From contig NZ_JPUG01000071.1 of the NCBI RefSeq assembly GCF_000739015.1, positions 20,029 through 84,028 of the forward strand: a DNA stretch of 64,000 nt, written 5' to 3'. Positions 24,903-33,066 of the stretch are shown here, one piece after another. Origin of the DNA: Microvirga sp. BSC39 (GTDB taxonomy: Bacteria; Pseudomonadota; Alphaproteobacteria; Rhizobiales; Beijerinckiaceae). The position numbers and the translations under genes were made by a program. The notes under the pieces were generated by a model. The model was not told the DNA's origin and did no database searches. It worked only from the letters and a program-made list of their open reading frames with translations. How positions within the stretch are numbered: the stretch's first letter is position 1; each line of letters opens with the position of its first letter.

Positions 24903-25958
24903 ATGAGCATTTTCGCGGATCTTCCGTCCTTCAACCGGCGTGTCACCATCGTGGACATCGCGCGCCTCGCCGATGTTTCTACCGCCACTGTCGACCGGGT
25001 TCTGAACGGCCGTCAGGGAGTGAAGGCGGCGACGGTCAAACGGGTCATGAAGGCCGCAGCTGAACTCGGCTACGTGGACGAGAGCGACGAGCGGATCCGC
25101 GAGGTGCGGCCGCTCGCCCAGATCTCGTTCATTCTACCTCAGGGAACGAACCGTTACATCACCATGCTCGGCCGCATGATCAGCGAGATGGCGCCACAGC
25201 TGGAGCGCTTCTCGATCAAGCCTACAGTCGAGTATATCGACAGCTTCAATCCGGACCTGCTCGCGAAGGCGCTGCACCGCCATGCCAGACATGCGGACGG
25301 TATTGCCTTCATGGCGATTGAGCACCCCGTGGTACGCGAAGCCGTCAATCGCATCACCGCTGCGGGGAAGCCCGTGGTGACGCTGATCTCCGATGTCGCC
25401 AGTCCGACGCGGACCGCGTATTTCGGCCTCGACAATCGGGCTGCGGGGCGCATGGCAGGCTATCTTCTCGCACGCTTCATTGCCAAACGGCCGGCCAAGG
25501 TTGCCATGATCGCCGGCAGTCTCAGCTACCGCGCTCATGGGGAGCGCGAGATGGGCTTCCTAGACATCCTGCAGGAACTCTATCCTGACATTGAGGTAGT
25601 CGGCCTGCGCGAAGGACATGACGACGAAGCGCTCAACTACCGGCAGATGCGGGCGCTTCTCTCCCATCATCCTGATCTGGACGGGATCTACAATATCGGT
25701 GGTGGCGCTTCCGGCATCGGCCGCGCGCTCAAGGATGCACGGCGCGAGAAGGACGTCGTGTTCGTCGGCCATGGGCTGACCAGCGATACCCGCGAGTTCC
25801 TGCTCGATGGAACAATGGATGCAGTGATCACCCAAAGTGCCGAAGACACCATCGCCAAATGCGCTGCCCTGTTCCGCGACCTGCGGGAGGGGCACAAGCC
25901 TGGCAAGCAGCCCGATCCGATGCGCGTCGAAGTCGTCTTCAGGGAGAATCTGCCCTGA
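24903..25958 (+). CDS. LacI-family transcriptional regulator
   Basis: The 351-residue protein has a LacI helix-turn-helix (VTIVDIARLADVSTATVDRVLNG, hinge following at KAAAELGYVDE) and a periplasmic-binding-like effector domain (HHPDLDGIYNIGGGASG near residue 250). It belongs to a subset with a short N-terminal extension, MSIFADLPSFNRR. It is divergent from DctP and directly upstream of DctQM, so it likely controls both sides of the acid-sugar cluster with the substrate as effector. Confidence 0.93.
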   Translation: MSIFADLPSFNRRVTIVDIARLADVSTATVDRVLNGRQGVKAATVKRVMKAAAELGYVDESDERIREVRPLAQISFILPQGTNRYITMLGRMISEMAPQLERFSIKPTVEYIDSFNPDLLAKALHRHARHADGIAFMAIEHPVVREAVNRITAAGKPVVTLISDVASPTRTAYFGLDNRAAGRMAGYLLARFIAKRPAKVAMIAGSLSYRAHGEREMGFLDILQELYPDIEVVGLREGHDDEALNYRQMRALLSHHPDLDGIYNIGGGASGIGRALKDARREKDVVFVGHGLTSDTREFLLDGTMDAVITQSAEDTIAKCAALFRDLREGHKPGKQPDPMRVEVVFRENLP

Positions 25959-26021
25959 CAGCGAGCACCCACAACATTGAACAAAAATAGCTTAATTGAG
26001 CCAAGAGCGACGGAGGAGACA

Positions 26022-27890
26022 ATGACCATGGCAACAGAAAGCATCGGCGTCGGTGAAATTGAGGACATGCCGACCGGTCTGAAAAGCGGGTCGGCGCTCC
26101 TTAAGCCCATTGAGATGATTGCTTCCGTCATCTTGGTGGTGATCATCGGGCTTCTCTTGATGGGCGTCACCTCGCGCTATGTCCTTTCGCTCCCCATCGT
26201 CTGGATCGATGAGGCGGCCGCGTTCTGCTTCCTCTGGCTTGCCATGCTCGGCGCAGTCATCGCCATCGATCGCAATGAGCACCTCCGTCTGACCCTCTTC
26301 CTTCATATGCTCCCAGAGAAGCTGCGTGGCTTCTTCGGTGCGCTTGGGCCGCTTCTCGTTGCTGTCTTTCTGATCGGCATGCTGTGGCCTGCCATCGAGT
26401 ATGTGATCGAGGAGTCCTACATCACCTCGGCGGCACTCAATATTCCCATGAGCTGGCGCGTGGCCGCTCTTCCGGTCGGCATCGGCCTGATGGCGCTCCT
26501 AGCCCTCAGAGAGACGGTGCGTGCTGCCAAGGCGTTTGAAATCTCGCTGGCCGCGGCTGTCATCGCAGGTGCAGGTGCACTACTGTGGCTTGCTTCCCCG
26601 TCCCTGCCCTCGCTCGGCTATATCAATATTCTCATCTTCCTCGTGGGTTTTGTTGCCTTCTTTCTCGCCATTGGCGTGCCAATTGCTTTCTGCTTCGGTC
26701 TCGGTGCGCTCACCTTTCTGACCTTTACTAGCTCGGTCCCGACCATGGTGATGATCGGTCGAATTGATGAGGGCATGTCGAGCCTGATCCTGCTGTCGGT
26801 GCCGATTTTTGTGCTCCTCGGCTGCATACTGGACGCCACCGGCATGGGCCGGGCCATCGTCGAGTTCCTGGCCTCCCTGCTCGGGCATGTGAAGGCAGGC
26901 ATGTCCTACGTGCTGCTCGGCTCGCTCTTTCTGGTCTCCGGCATCTCCGGCTCGAAGGTTTCGGACATGGCCACGGTCGCTCCTGCGCTGTTTCCGGAGA
27001 TGAAGCGGCGCGGGCACAAGCCCAAGGAGATGATCGCGCTCCTGGCCACCGGTGCGGCCATGGCCGACACCGTGCCGCCCTCAATTGTGCTGATCGTGCT
27101 CGGCTCGGTCGCCGGCGTGTCGATCGCCGGGTTGTTCACGAGCGGCTTCGTCATCGCCATGGTGCTGCTCGCGGTGCTCGCCATTCTCGCACGCTGGAAG
27201 GCGCGCGGCGAAGTCATGGAAGGGATCCGTCGGGCTCCCCTTCGGGCTATTGGCAAGGCGCTGGCGGTGGCCGCTCCGGCCCTCGTGCTACCCTTCCTGA
27301 TCCGCAGCGCGGTCGGCGGCGGCGTGGCGACGGCCACGGAGGTCTCCACAATCGCAGTCCTCTACGCCCTGATCATAGGCATGGTCCTTTATGGTGGCAT
27401 CCGTCCCGGCAAGATCTATGACATGCTGGTCGAGACGGCGGCTCTCTCGGGCGCGATCCTCATTATCCTGGGCACGGCCTCTGCGATGGCCTGGGCACTC
27501 ACCCAGACTGGCTTCGCCTTCAAGATGGCCGCACTGGTCACAGACCTGCCGGGCGGCTGGGTCACCTACATGCTCGTGACGATTGCCGTCTTCATGGTGC
27601 TCGGCTGCGTGCTTGAGGGGTTGCCGGCCATTGTCTTGATGGCACCCATCATGTTCCCGATCGCGAAGACCCTTGGGATCAACGATATCCACTACTCGAT
27701 GGTCGTGGTGACGGCCATGAATATCGGCCTGATGGCGCCGCCCATAGGCATCGGGTTCTACATCGCCTGCAAGATCGGCAACGTCTCGCCGGATGAAGCC
27801 ATGGGCGCCATCTGGCCCTATATCGGCGCGCTCTTCGTCGGGCTCCTCGTCATCGCGATGATCCCGGCGCTGTCGACTGCCTATCTCTAA
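26022..27890 (+). CDS. TRAP transporter fused small and large permease (DctQM)
   Basis: The 622-residue membrane protein fuses a four-segment DctQ unit (about residues 30-180) to a twelve-segment DctM unit (about 200-620). The start ATG 26022 has a strong GGAGGAG four bases ahead; an earlier ATG at 25977 lacks one. Characteristic sequences include DEAAAFCFLWLAMLGAVIAIDRNEHLRLTLF in DctQ, and SGISGSKVSDMATVAPALFPEMKRRG and ATGAAMADTVPPSIVLIVLGSVAGVS in DctM. It would import a carboxylate by sodium or proton symport with the DctP at 23781. A close paralogue sits at 35961. Confidence 0.93.
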   Translation: MTMATESIGVGEIEDMPTGLKSGSALLKPIEMIASVILVVIIGLLLMGVTSRYVLSLPIVWIDEAAAFCFLWLAMLGAVIAIDRNEHLRLTLFLHMLPEKLRGFFGALGPLLVAVFLIGMLWPAIEYVIEESYITSAALNIPMSWRVAALPVGIGLMALLALRETVRAAKAFEISLAAAVIAGAGALLWLASPSLPSLGYINILIFLVGFVAFFLAIGVPIAFCFGLGALTFLTFTSSVPTMVMIGRIDEGMSSLILLSVPIFVLLGCILDATGMGRAIVEFLASLLGHVKAGMSYVLLGSLFLVSGISGSKVSDMATVAPALFPEMKRRGHKPKEMIALLATGAAMADTVPPSIVLIVLGSVAGVSIAGLFTSGFVIAMVLLAVLAILARWKARGEVMEGIRRAPLRAIGKALAVAAPALVLPFLIRSAVGGGVATATEVSTIAVLYALIIGMVLYGGIRPGKIYDMLVETAALSGAILIILGTASAMAWALTQTGFAFKMAALVTDLPGGWVTYMLVTIAVFMVLGCVLEGLPAIVLMAPIMFPIAKTLGINDIHYSMVVVTAMNIGLMAPPIGIGFYIACKIGNVSPDEAMGAIWPYIGALFVGLLVIAMIPALSTAYL

Positions 27891-27908
27891 GGTTTGAAGC
27901 AAAGGCCG

Positions 27909-27936
27909 CATGCTGCTGCCACTTGGCAGCAGCATG
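27909..27936 (+). terminator. Stem-loop after DctQM
   Basis: 13-bp arms CATGCTGCTGCCA and TGGCAGCAGCATG (27909-27921, 27924-27936) pair perfectly around a 2-nt centre, 19 bp after the DctQM stop. The T-tract is short. It separates convergent operons, so it may stop transcription from both sides. Confidence 0.65.
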
Positions 27937-28083
27937 TTGGCGCGGGTGTTTGTAAGAGATCCGCTCAGGATCGAACTCCGTAGATCTTCCGGTAGGCAGC
28001 AATTATCTCTGCTCACATTGCAAGCCGGAGAAGTCATTCTCGAGAATTTTCAGAAGCGAGAACTCAAAGCACCAACAGCTGTT

Positions 28084-28941
28084 TCACTGCCCGATTTCCT
28101 CAATCACAAGCTCGAAAGTGATGCATACAGGATTTTCACCACGGGAGATCTGCCCAGAGGTAATCACTCCGTTGATGTCAACGACATCAAGGTTCAGCCG
28201 CGCCTGCCCGCGCCCGTCGTCCCTGTTGAAGTGGCCGTCGCGGATCTGGACCTCGGTGGCATGTGAGTCCACCCGCGTTCCGTCGACGAAGCGCACGCCA
28301 TTCAAACTGCCAATCCCGTAGACATTGGCTCTTTCTATTCCCTGCCGTAGGCAGATCTCCTCGATGGCAAGGCTGACGTCCTGATTGGGGCGCACTTTCG
28401 CAAGCAGCACTTGCCTGCCTGTCATTGAGGAGCCCTTTCCAGCATATTGAACCGGTTCGAAGAGGGTGAAGTTCGTCTCCCCGTCGGGCATGGCCTCGAA
28501 GGTCGCATCCCTGAACCCGATGCCCGCCACCTCGATGGGCTCCGCGGCTCTGGACAAGGGAGCAAGCATGTGGCCCATTCGCCGCACCTCGCTCGTGTCC
28601 CAGACGCCGTGGCAATGGAGAAAGGTCTTTCCGTCCCGCACGCCGACTATAGCGCAGGCGCGCGTCACATTTACCGGCCCGTCCGGTTCGAAGGTCTCGC
28701 TGTACCAGGCCACATAGCGCGGGTCGGATGATGCGGCAGGCATTACATATCGGAACGGGTCGCAACGGCCGCCCCGGAACTCCACGAAGCCGCCGATGCA
28801 GCCACTCCCCCTCATGCCTGCCCCAACTGCCTCGTCGATTGTCAGACCGGGCTCCAGCACGAACCGGATCGGCACCGCCTCGCCGGGCACGGCGGCAAAA
28901 CGCTCCGGAGCAGCCTGACCAGGATGATCGATGTGTCTCAT
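28084..28941 (-). CDS. Double PCC/DUF296-domain protein
   Basis: The 285-residue soluble protein consists of two PCC (plants and prokaryotes conserved, DUF296) modules. The first (about 20-165) has the metal-type HxH-and-GH pattern: TFLHCHGVW followed by MGHMLAPL. The second (about 170-285) keeps the fold (GRQVLLAKVRPNQDVSLAIEEIC, IYGIGSLNG-like) but not the His residues (VITSGQIS instead). Its two halves correspond to the separate proteins at 31109-31663 (His-bearing) and 30724-31116 (His-lacking). PCC proteins are trimeric with a metal site; none has a firmly known enzymatic role. Its start overlaps the hydrolase stop. Confidence 0.88.
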   Translation of the reverse strand: MRHIDHPGQAAPERFAAVPGEAVPIRFVLEPGLTIDEAVGAGMRGSGCIGGFVEFRGGRCDPFRYVMPAASSDPRYVAWYSETFEPDGPVNVTRACAIVGVRDGKTFLHCHGVWDTSEVRRMGHMLAPLSRAAEPIEVAGIGFRDATFEAMPDGETNFTLFEPVQYAGKGSSMTGRQVLLAKVRPNQDVSLAIEEICLRQGIERANVYGIGSLNGVRFVDGTRVDSHATEVQIRDGHFNRDDGRGQARLNLDVVDINGVITSGQISRGENPVCITFELVIEEIGQ

Positions 28942-29846
28942 GACTGGTCCTCCTCCCGCAGCTCCAAATCGGTCCGCATGATCTGGTTTGGGTCGGCTCG
29001 CGAATCCCGCGCGCCCCAGCGCCCCGCCTCCACCCGTGTGAAAAATTCTGTCAGGAGCTGGTTGAACAGCGCCGGCTCCTCAAGGTTCAGGGTGTGGCCC
29101 GATTTCGGAAGCATGGCGAGACCGGAGCGCGGGATCGTCCGCTTCAGGAAGATACCTGGTTGGATCGAGTGATCGTCCTCGTCGCCGACCAGGATGAGTA
29201 GCGGCACCTCAAGAGCCGCCAACTCGGCCTCTAGGTCATAGAGCGACGGCCGTCGCATCTGGACGCCGCGCATGGTGTTGGCGGCACCCCTGTCGGAATG
29301 CTGCGCCATCCGCTCTACGAAGAGTTGCCAGCCCCGTGGGTCCTTCTCCTGAAACTGCACCCGCGAGGCGCTCTCACCGTAGACCGGAGCAAACGCCCGC
29401 GCGCCACGCTCTTCGAAGCCTCGCGCCACCTGCTCGGAATTGCGGCGGAAAAACTCCTGATGTTCCCTCTCCGAGCCATATCCCGCTCCCGCGATGACGG
29501 CGGACCGAATGCGATCGGGATAGCGCAGAGCGGCGTGCAGACAGGCGAAAGCCCCCATCGAGAGACCGACTACATGGGCCCTGTCGATGCCGGCTGCGTT
29601 CATGACGTCGACGATGTCATTGGCCGCGTGGGCCTGGGAGTACTTCTCCACATTCTCGGGAATGTCCGACGGCGGATAGCCGCGAGCCGAGAAGGTGACG
29701 CAAAGGTGCCTGCGCGAGAAGTAGCCGACCTGAGGCTCCCAGCTCCAATAATTTCCGCCGAACTCGTGGACGAACACGATGGGCGTGCCCGTTCCGGCGG
29801 ATTCGTAGAAGAGCTGGATACCGTCGCTCGTGGTCACAAAGGCCAT
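28938..29846 (-). CDS. Alpha/beta-fold hydrolase
   Basis: The 302-residue protein has all elements of the fold: nucleophile elbow GLSMGAFA (Ser near residue 96), acid in LILVGDEDDHS near 230 and His in SGHTLNLEEP near 258. The oxyanion segment is VHEFGGNYWSWEPQ. Such enzymes hydrolyse esters, lactones or C-C bonds of ring-cleavage products. Its stop shares ATGA with the downstream double PCC gene. In an operon with an acyl-CoA ligase and thiolase it probably handles a lactone, ester or diketone intermediate. Confidence 0.92.
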   Translation of the reverse strand: MAFVTTSDGIQLFYESAGTGTPIVFVHEFGGNYWSWEPQVGYFSRRHLCVTFSARGYPPSDIPENVEKYSQAHAANDIVDVMNAAGIDRAHVVGLSMGAFACLHAALRYPDRIRSAVIAGAGYGSEREHQEFFRRNSEQVARGFEERGARAFAPVYGESASRVQFQEKDPRGWQLFVERMAQHSDRGAANTMRGVQMRRPSLYDLEAELAALEVPLLILVGDEDDHSIQPGIFLKRTIPRSGLAMLPKSGHTLNLEEPALFNQLLTEFFTRVEAGRWGARDSRADPNQIMRTDLELREEDQS

Positions 29847-29858
29847 TGAAAGTCACCC

Positions 29859-30662
29859 TCAACGAAACTCGGAAACGGCGCAGCTCTGCCCACCATCCAC
29901 AGGCAGGCAGACGCCCGTGATGAACTGCGCCTCATCGGAGGCCAGGAACACGGCAGCATTGGCCACATCCCAGGCCGTTCCCATTCGGCCTAGGGGAACG
30001 GCGGCATTGCGCGCCGCCACCATCTCCTCCACCGAGGCATACTGCCCGGAGATCTGCCGGTAGATCAGCGGGGAGTCGATTAGGCCAGGCATGATGCAGT
30101 TGGCGCGGATGCCCTGGCGGGCATATTGCATGGCGAGCGCCACGGTGGCCTGGTTCACCGCCGCCTTGGTGGCGTAGTAAACGAAATAGGGATAGCCCGT
30201 CCATCGGATCGCCGCGAGGGAGGAGATGTTGACGATGGCGCCGCCGCCCTGACGCAGCATATGCGGGATGACGGCCTTCGCCGTGCGGTAGATGGGGCCG
30301 ATGTTCAACTTGAGCGCGGCCTCGAATTGCTCCTCGCTGAGCTCGACCGGCCCGCCCATATGGGTGACGCCAACGTTGTTGTGCAGGATGCTGATGCCCC
30401 CGAGACGCTCAACGACCTGCGTTACCGCTCTCTCAACCGAGCCTGTGTCAGTAACGTCCGCTGCAACGGCTATGGCCCCGCCGCCTTCACCCGCGATAAT
30501 GGATGCGGTTTCCTCCGCGGCTTCCTGGACCAGGTCGATGCAGGCAACCTGAGCCCCTTCCCGTGCATAGGCGGCGGCAGCGGCCTTGCCGTTTCCCCAT
30601 CCCGGCCCCGAGGACCCTGCCCCGAACACGATGGCAGTCCTGCCCTTCAGACGATCAGCCAT
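29859..30662 (-). CDS. SDR-family oxidoreductase 1 of the TRAP/PCC operon
   Basis: The start is ATG 30662, after GGAGCGGAGA, for 267 residues. The N-terminus VFGAGSSGPGWGNGKA is an unusual glycine motif of the SDR family with two glycines beyond the normal loop. Catalytic residues are Ser in NISSLAAIRW and Tyr/Lys in VYYATKAAV; the C-terminal AQFITGVCLPVDGGQSC binds cofactor at the end of the fold. It lies 12 bp before the hydrolase start. It is likely a hydroxyacyl or alcohol dehydrogenase; substrate unknown. Confidence 0.92.
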   Translation of the reverse strand: MADRLKGRTAIVFGAGSSGPGWGNGKAAAAAYAREGAQVACIDLVQEAAEETASIIAGEGGGAIAVAADVTDTGSVERAVTQVVERLGGISILHNNVGVTHMGGPVELSEEQFEAALKLNIGPIYRTAKAVIPHMLRQGGGAIVNISSLAAIRWTGYPYFVYYATKAAVNQATVALAMQYARQGIRANCIMPGLIDSPLIYRQISGQYASVEEMVAARNAAVPLGRMGTAWDVANAAVFLASDEAQFITGVCLPVDGGQSCAVSEFR

Positions 30663-30723
30663 TGATCTCCGCTCCATTTCCCAGGATCAATGCCGCAGGT
30701 GCTACCGCCGCGGCGCTCGTCGT

Positions 30724-31116
30724 TCACTTCACAGGAAGCCACTCCTCAAGGGTGACCTCGAACGTCATGCAGATCGGGTTCAAGCCGGCGACGAAAGGTC
30801 CGCCGTAGACATTCCCCTCCGGGTCCGCCACGACACCCGTGAGGGCTGCCCTGAGTGAGCCGTCCTCGCCCGGGCGAACCTCACCCGCCAAGCTGACGAT
30901 TTCCACGGCGGGACCCGGGATCTGGAGGTACTTGCCATCGATCGTGCCCATGCAGGCATCCACGAGGCTGCCCAGCGCACCACGCACGAATGCATTTCTG
31001 AAACCTTCGGCGAGACACAGCTTCTCCACGCCCTGGACGAGATCCTCGTTGGGAGCGATCCTCGCGTATGCCACGCGACCCATTGAGCCGTTCTCGACAG
31101 CGATCGTCTCACCCAT
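30724..31116 (-). CDS. Single PCC/DUF296 protein, His-less type
   Basis: The 130-residue protein starts MGETIAVENGSMGRVAYARIAPNE. It contains the PCC core (LVQGVEKLCLAEGF, ALGSLVDACMG, CMTFEVTLEEW) but a GGP in place of GGH, and it lacks the HxH pair. The start codon lies within the final bases of the upstream PCC gene (ATGGGTGA, 8-bp overlap), so it is translationally coupled. It corresponds to the C-terminal half of the double PCC protein at 28084. Confidence 0.85.
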   Translation of the reverse strand: MGETIAVENGSMGRVAYARIAPNEDLVQGVEKLCLAEGFRNAFVRGALGSLVDACMGTIDGKYLQIPGPAVEIVSLAGEVRPGEDGSLRAALTGVVADPEGNVYGGPFVAGLNPICMTFEVTLEEWLPVK

Positions 31117-31663
31117 TGATCGTTTCCTTGTATGGTTGAAGAAGCGGAATGTTCGTCTCGGGATCGTAGGCCTGCCGGAGTTCGAATTCATCGAGCGAGG
31201 TGACGAGAACCGGGATCGGATTGCGGCTGACGATGCAGGTCTCCGTTAGGATGTGACCACCCTTGACCTCACCGCTTTCGGTGCAGATCGCGGCATGGCA
31301 ATGTACGAGCGGCGAGCCATTGATGCTCTTCCCCAGCGTCGCATTGCCGAAGATCATATACGTGTGACCGGCGGGGATCGGTTTGGAATAGGCAATCACG
31401 GCCCGCCCCTGCTGATCGGGAGGCGCGACGCAATACTGAACACCCTCAAAATAGCCTCCGAGGATCGTCGTCGAGGCAAACGTGATCCCGATATCCGCCA
31501 GTGGCTTCACGAGGCCATCGAAAAGGCTCACGCCGGGCAAAAGGGCCAGTCGGACATGCCGCCCCTTGGAAGAGCGAAGGCTTTGGATGCGGACCGGGTT
31601 GAACCGGCCGGGGTGGATCAGGGTACGCGGCCGGGGCAGCTGCGTCGTGACGACCCGCTTCAT
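31109..31663 (-). CDS. Single PCC/DUF296 protein, metal-type
   Basis: The 184-residue protein has the PCC metal pattern in full: SPLVHCHAAI, then GEVKGGHIL, giving two His plus GGH. The N-terminal 30 residues (KRVVTTQLPRPRTLIHP) are basic. It ends in an ATGGGTGA overlap with the next PCC gene and begins with ATG overlapping the carbonic-anhydrase-like stop (TGATG). It corresponds to the N-terminal half of the double PCC protein at 28084. Confidence 0.85.
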   Translation of the reverse strand: MKRVVTTQLPRPRTLIHPGRFNPVRIQSLRSSKGRHVRLALLPGVSLFDGLVKPLADIGITFASTTILGGYFEGVQYCVAPPDQQGRAVIAYSKPIPAGHTYMIFGNATLGKSINGSPLVHCHAAICTESGEVKGGHILTETCIVSRNPIPVLVTSLDEFELRQAYDPETNIPLLQPYKETING

Positions 31664-32205
31664 CAGAAACCTCCTGAGGCAGATGCCAGCTCACACACGT
31701 ACCGGCGCCAGCGCCTGACGTAGAGAGCCGCACCCTCGGTCAGGTTCCGCACGCCGGCGTCATCGACCTCCCGGACAACGCGGCCCGGGACGCCCATGAC
31801 CAAGGAGTTGTCGGGGATGACCTTGTTCTCGGTGATCAGCGTGTTCGCGCCGATCAGGCAGTTCCGGCCGATCCGCGCACCGTTGAGGATGGTCGAGTTC
31901 ATGCCGATCAAGGTGTTCGACCCGATTGTACAGCCATGTAGCATCACCTTGTGACCGATCGTGCAGTCCTCACCGATCGTCAGCGGAAACCCGGGATCGA
32001 CATGGAGCACGCAGCCGTCCTGGACATTGCTGCGTTCGCCGATCTCGATGATGTCGTCGTCGGCTCGCAACACCGTGCCGAACCAGATGCTGACCTCGCG
32101 CTTGAGGCGAACGTTGCCGATTAGAACGGCACCTGGGGCAATCCAGTACTCGCCCTCCGGAGGAAGGGCAGGTGCCGTTTCAGCAAGCGAGAACACATGA
32201 GTCAT
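31663..32205 (-). CDS. Gamma-carbonic-anhydrase-family (PaaY-like) protein
   Basis: The 180-residue left-handed beta-helix protein shows hexapeptide repeats (IAPGAVLIGNV, IGRNCLIGANTLITENKVIP) and the metal-binding His set: VLHVDPG and IGHKVMLHGC. Family members are carbonic anhydrases or thioesterases such as PaaY in phenylacetate breakdown. Its position in a CoA-linked catabolic operon favours a thioesterase role that rescues trapped CoA. It overlaps the PCC gene by one base and follows the second SDR by 11 bp. Confidence 0.9.
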   Translation of the reverse strand: MTHVFSLAETAPALPPEGEYWIAPGAVLIGNVRLKREVSIWFGTVLRADDDIIEIGERSNVQDGCVLHVDPGFPLTIGEDCTIGHKVMLHGCTIGSNTLIGMNSTILNGARIGRNCLIGANTLITENKVIPDNSLVMGVPGRVVREVDDAGVRNLTEGAALYVRRWRRYVCELASASGGF

Positions 32206-32216
32206 GTTTGAGCCTT

Positions 32217-33011
32217 CTATGGCTGGACAGGCGAATCGAAAGCGGCAGACGGCTTACCGATGATGCCTGCGGCCGTGAACCCGCCATCGACGCAAATCGT
32301 CTGGCCAGTGATGTAGCTGGACTTGCGATTGTCGAGGAGGAAAGTGGCTGCCCCAGCGATCTCAGCCGACGATCCATAGCGCCGTTGCGGCACGGTCGCC
32401 ATCCAGGCGGCGCGTACCTCCGGTGTATGGATCTCCTGCACGAGCGGCGTCTCGATCGGACCGGGAGCGATCGCATTCACCCGAATGCCGAGTGCCGCCA
32501 GCTCGACCGCCATGACCTTGGTCATGGTGATCACGGCCCCCTTGGAGGCGCCGTATGCGACGCGTCCCTTGTTGCCCATGACCCCCGAAACGGACGCGAT
32601 GTTAACGATTGAGCCTGCGCCGCGCTCGCGCATGTGCCTGGCCGCCTCCCGCGAGACCACGAAGCTGCCGATCAGGTTGACCTCCAGCATCTTCCGAAAG
32701 AGATCGACGCTCGTGTCGAGTGCCGGAACGTCGCGCCCGATGCCGGCGGAATTAACGACCCCGGTAAGAGGGCCGAACTCCGCCTCGCAGGCCGCGATCC
32801 TGGACACAACAGCGTCCTCATCCGCGACGTCCATCTGCTCGTACCGCACGCGGTCGTCAGGTGCCCCGAGCGCATCGCGGCACCAACTGAGGCTTTCCCG
32901 ATCCAGGTCCGCGACGACAACGCGCCAACCCTCGGCGAGCATCGCCTCGACGATCGCAAGGCCGATGCCAGACACTCCTCCGGTCACCAGTACCGTCTGT
33001 ACTTGAACCAT
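32217..33011 (-). CDS. SDR-family oxidoreductase 2 of the TRAP/PCC operon
   Basis: ATG 33011 is the start, giving 264 residues; an upstream frame to 33176 overlaps the ligase gene and is not credible. Signatures: TGGVSGIGLAIVEAML (cofactor), NSAGIGRD, catalytic Ser in NIASVSGV, Tyr/Lys in AYGASKGAV, and C-terminal GQTICVDGGFTAAG. It probably acts as a 3-hydroxyacyl-CoA-type dehydrogenase between ligase and thiolase, following the beta-oxidation logic of the operon. Confidence 0.92.
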   Translation of the reverse strand: MVQVQTVLVTGGVSGIGLAIVEAMLAEGWRVVVADLDRESLSWCRDALGAPDDRVRYEQMDVADEDAVVSRIAACEAEFGPLTGVVNSAGIGRDVPALDTSVDLFRKMLEVNLIGSFVVSREAARHMRERGAGSIVNIASVSGVMGNKGRVAYGASKGAVITMTKVMAVELAALGIRVNAIAPGPIETPLVQEIHTPEVRAAWMATVPQRRYGSSAEIAGAATFLLDNRKSSYITGQTICVDGGFTAAGIIGKPSAAFDSPVQP

Positions 33012-33066
33012 GTCCGCCTCTCCTGCTGTGGTCCAGTCGTCCTTCGGGGAAGTATGCCGCCTCGGC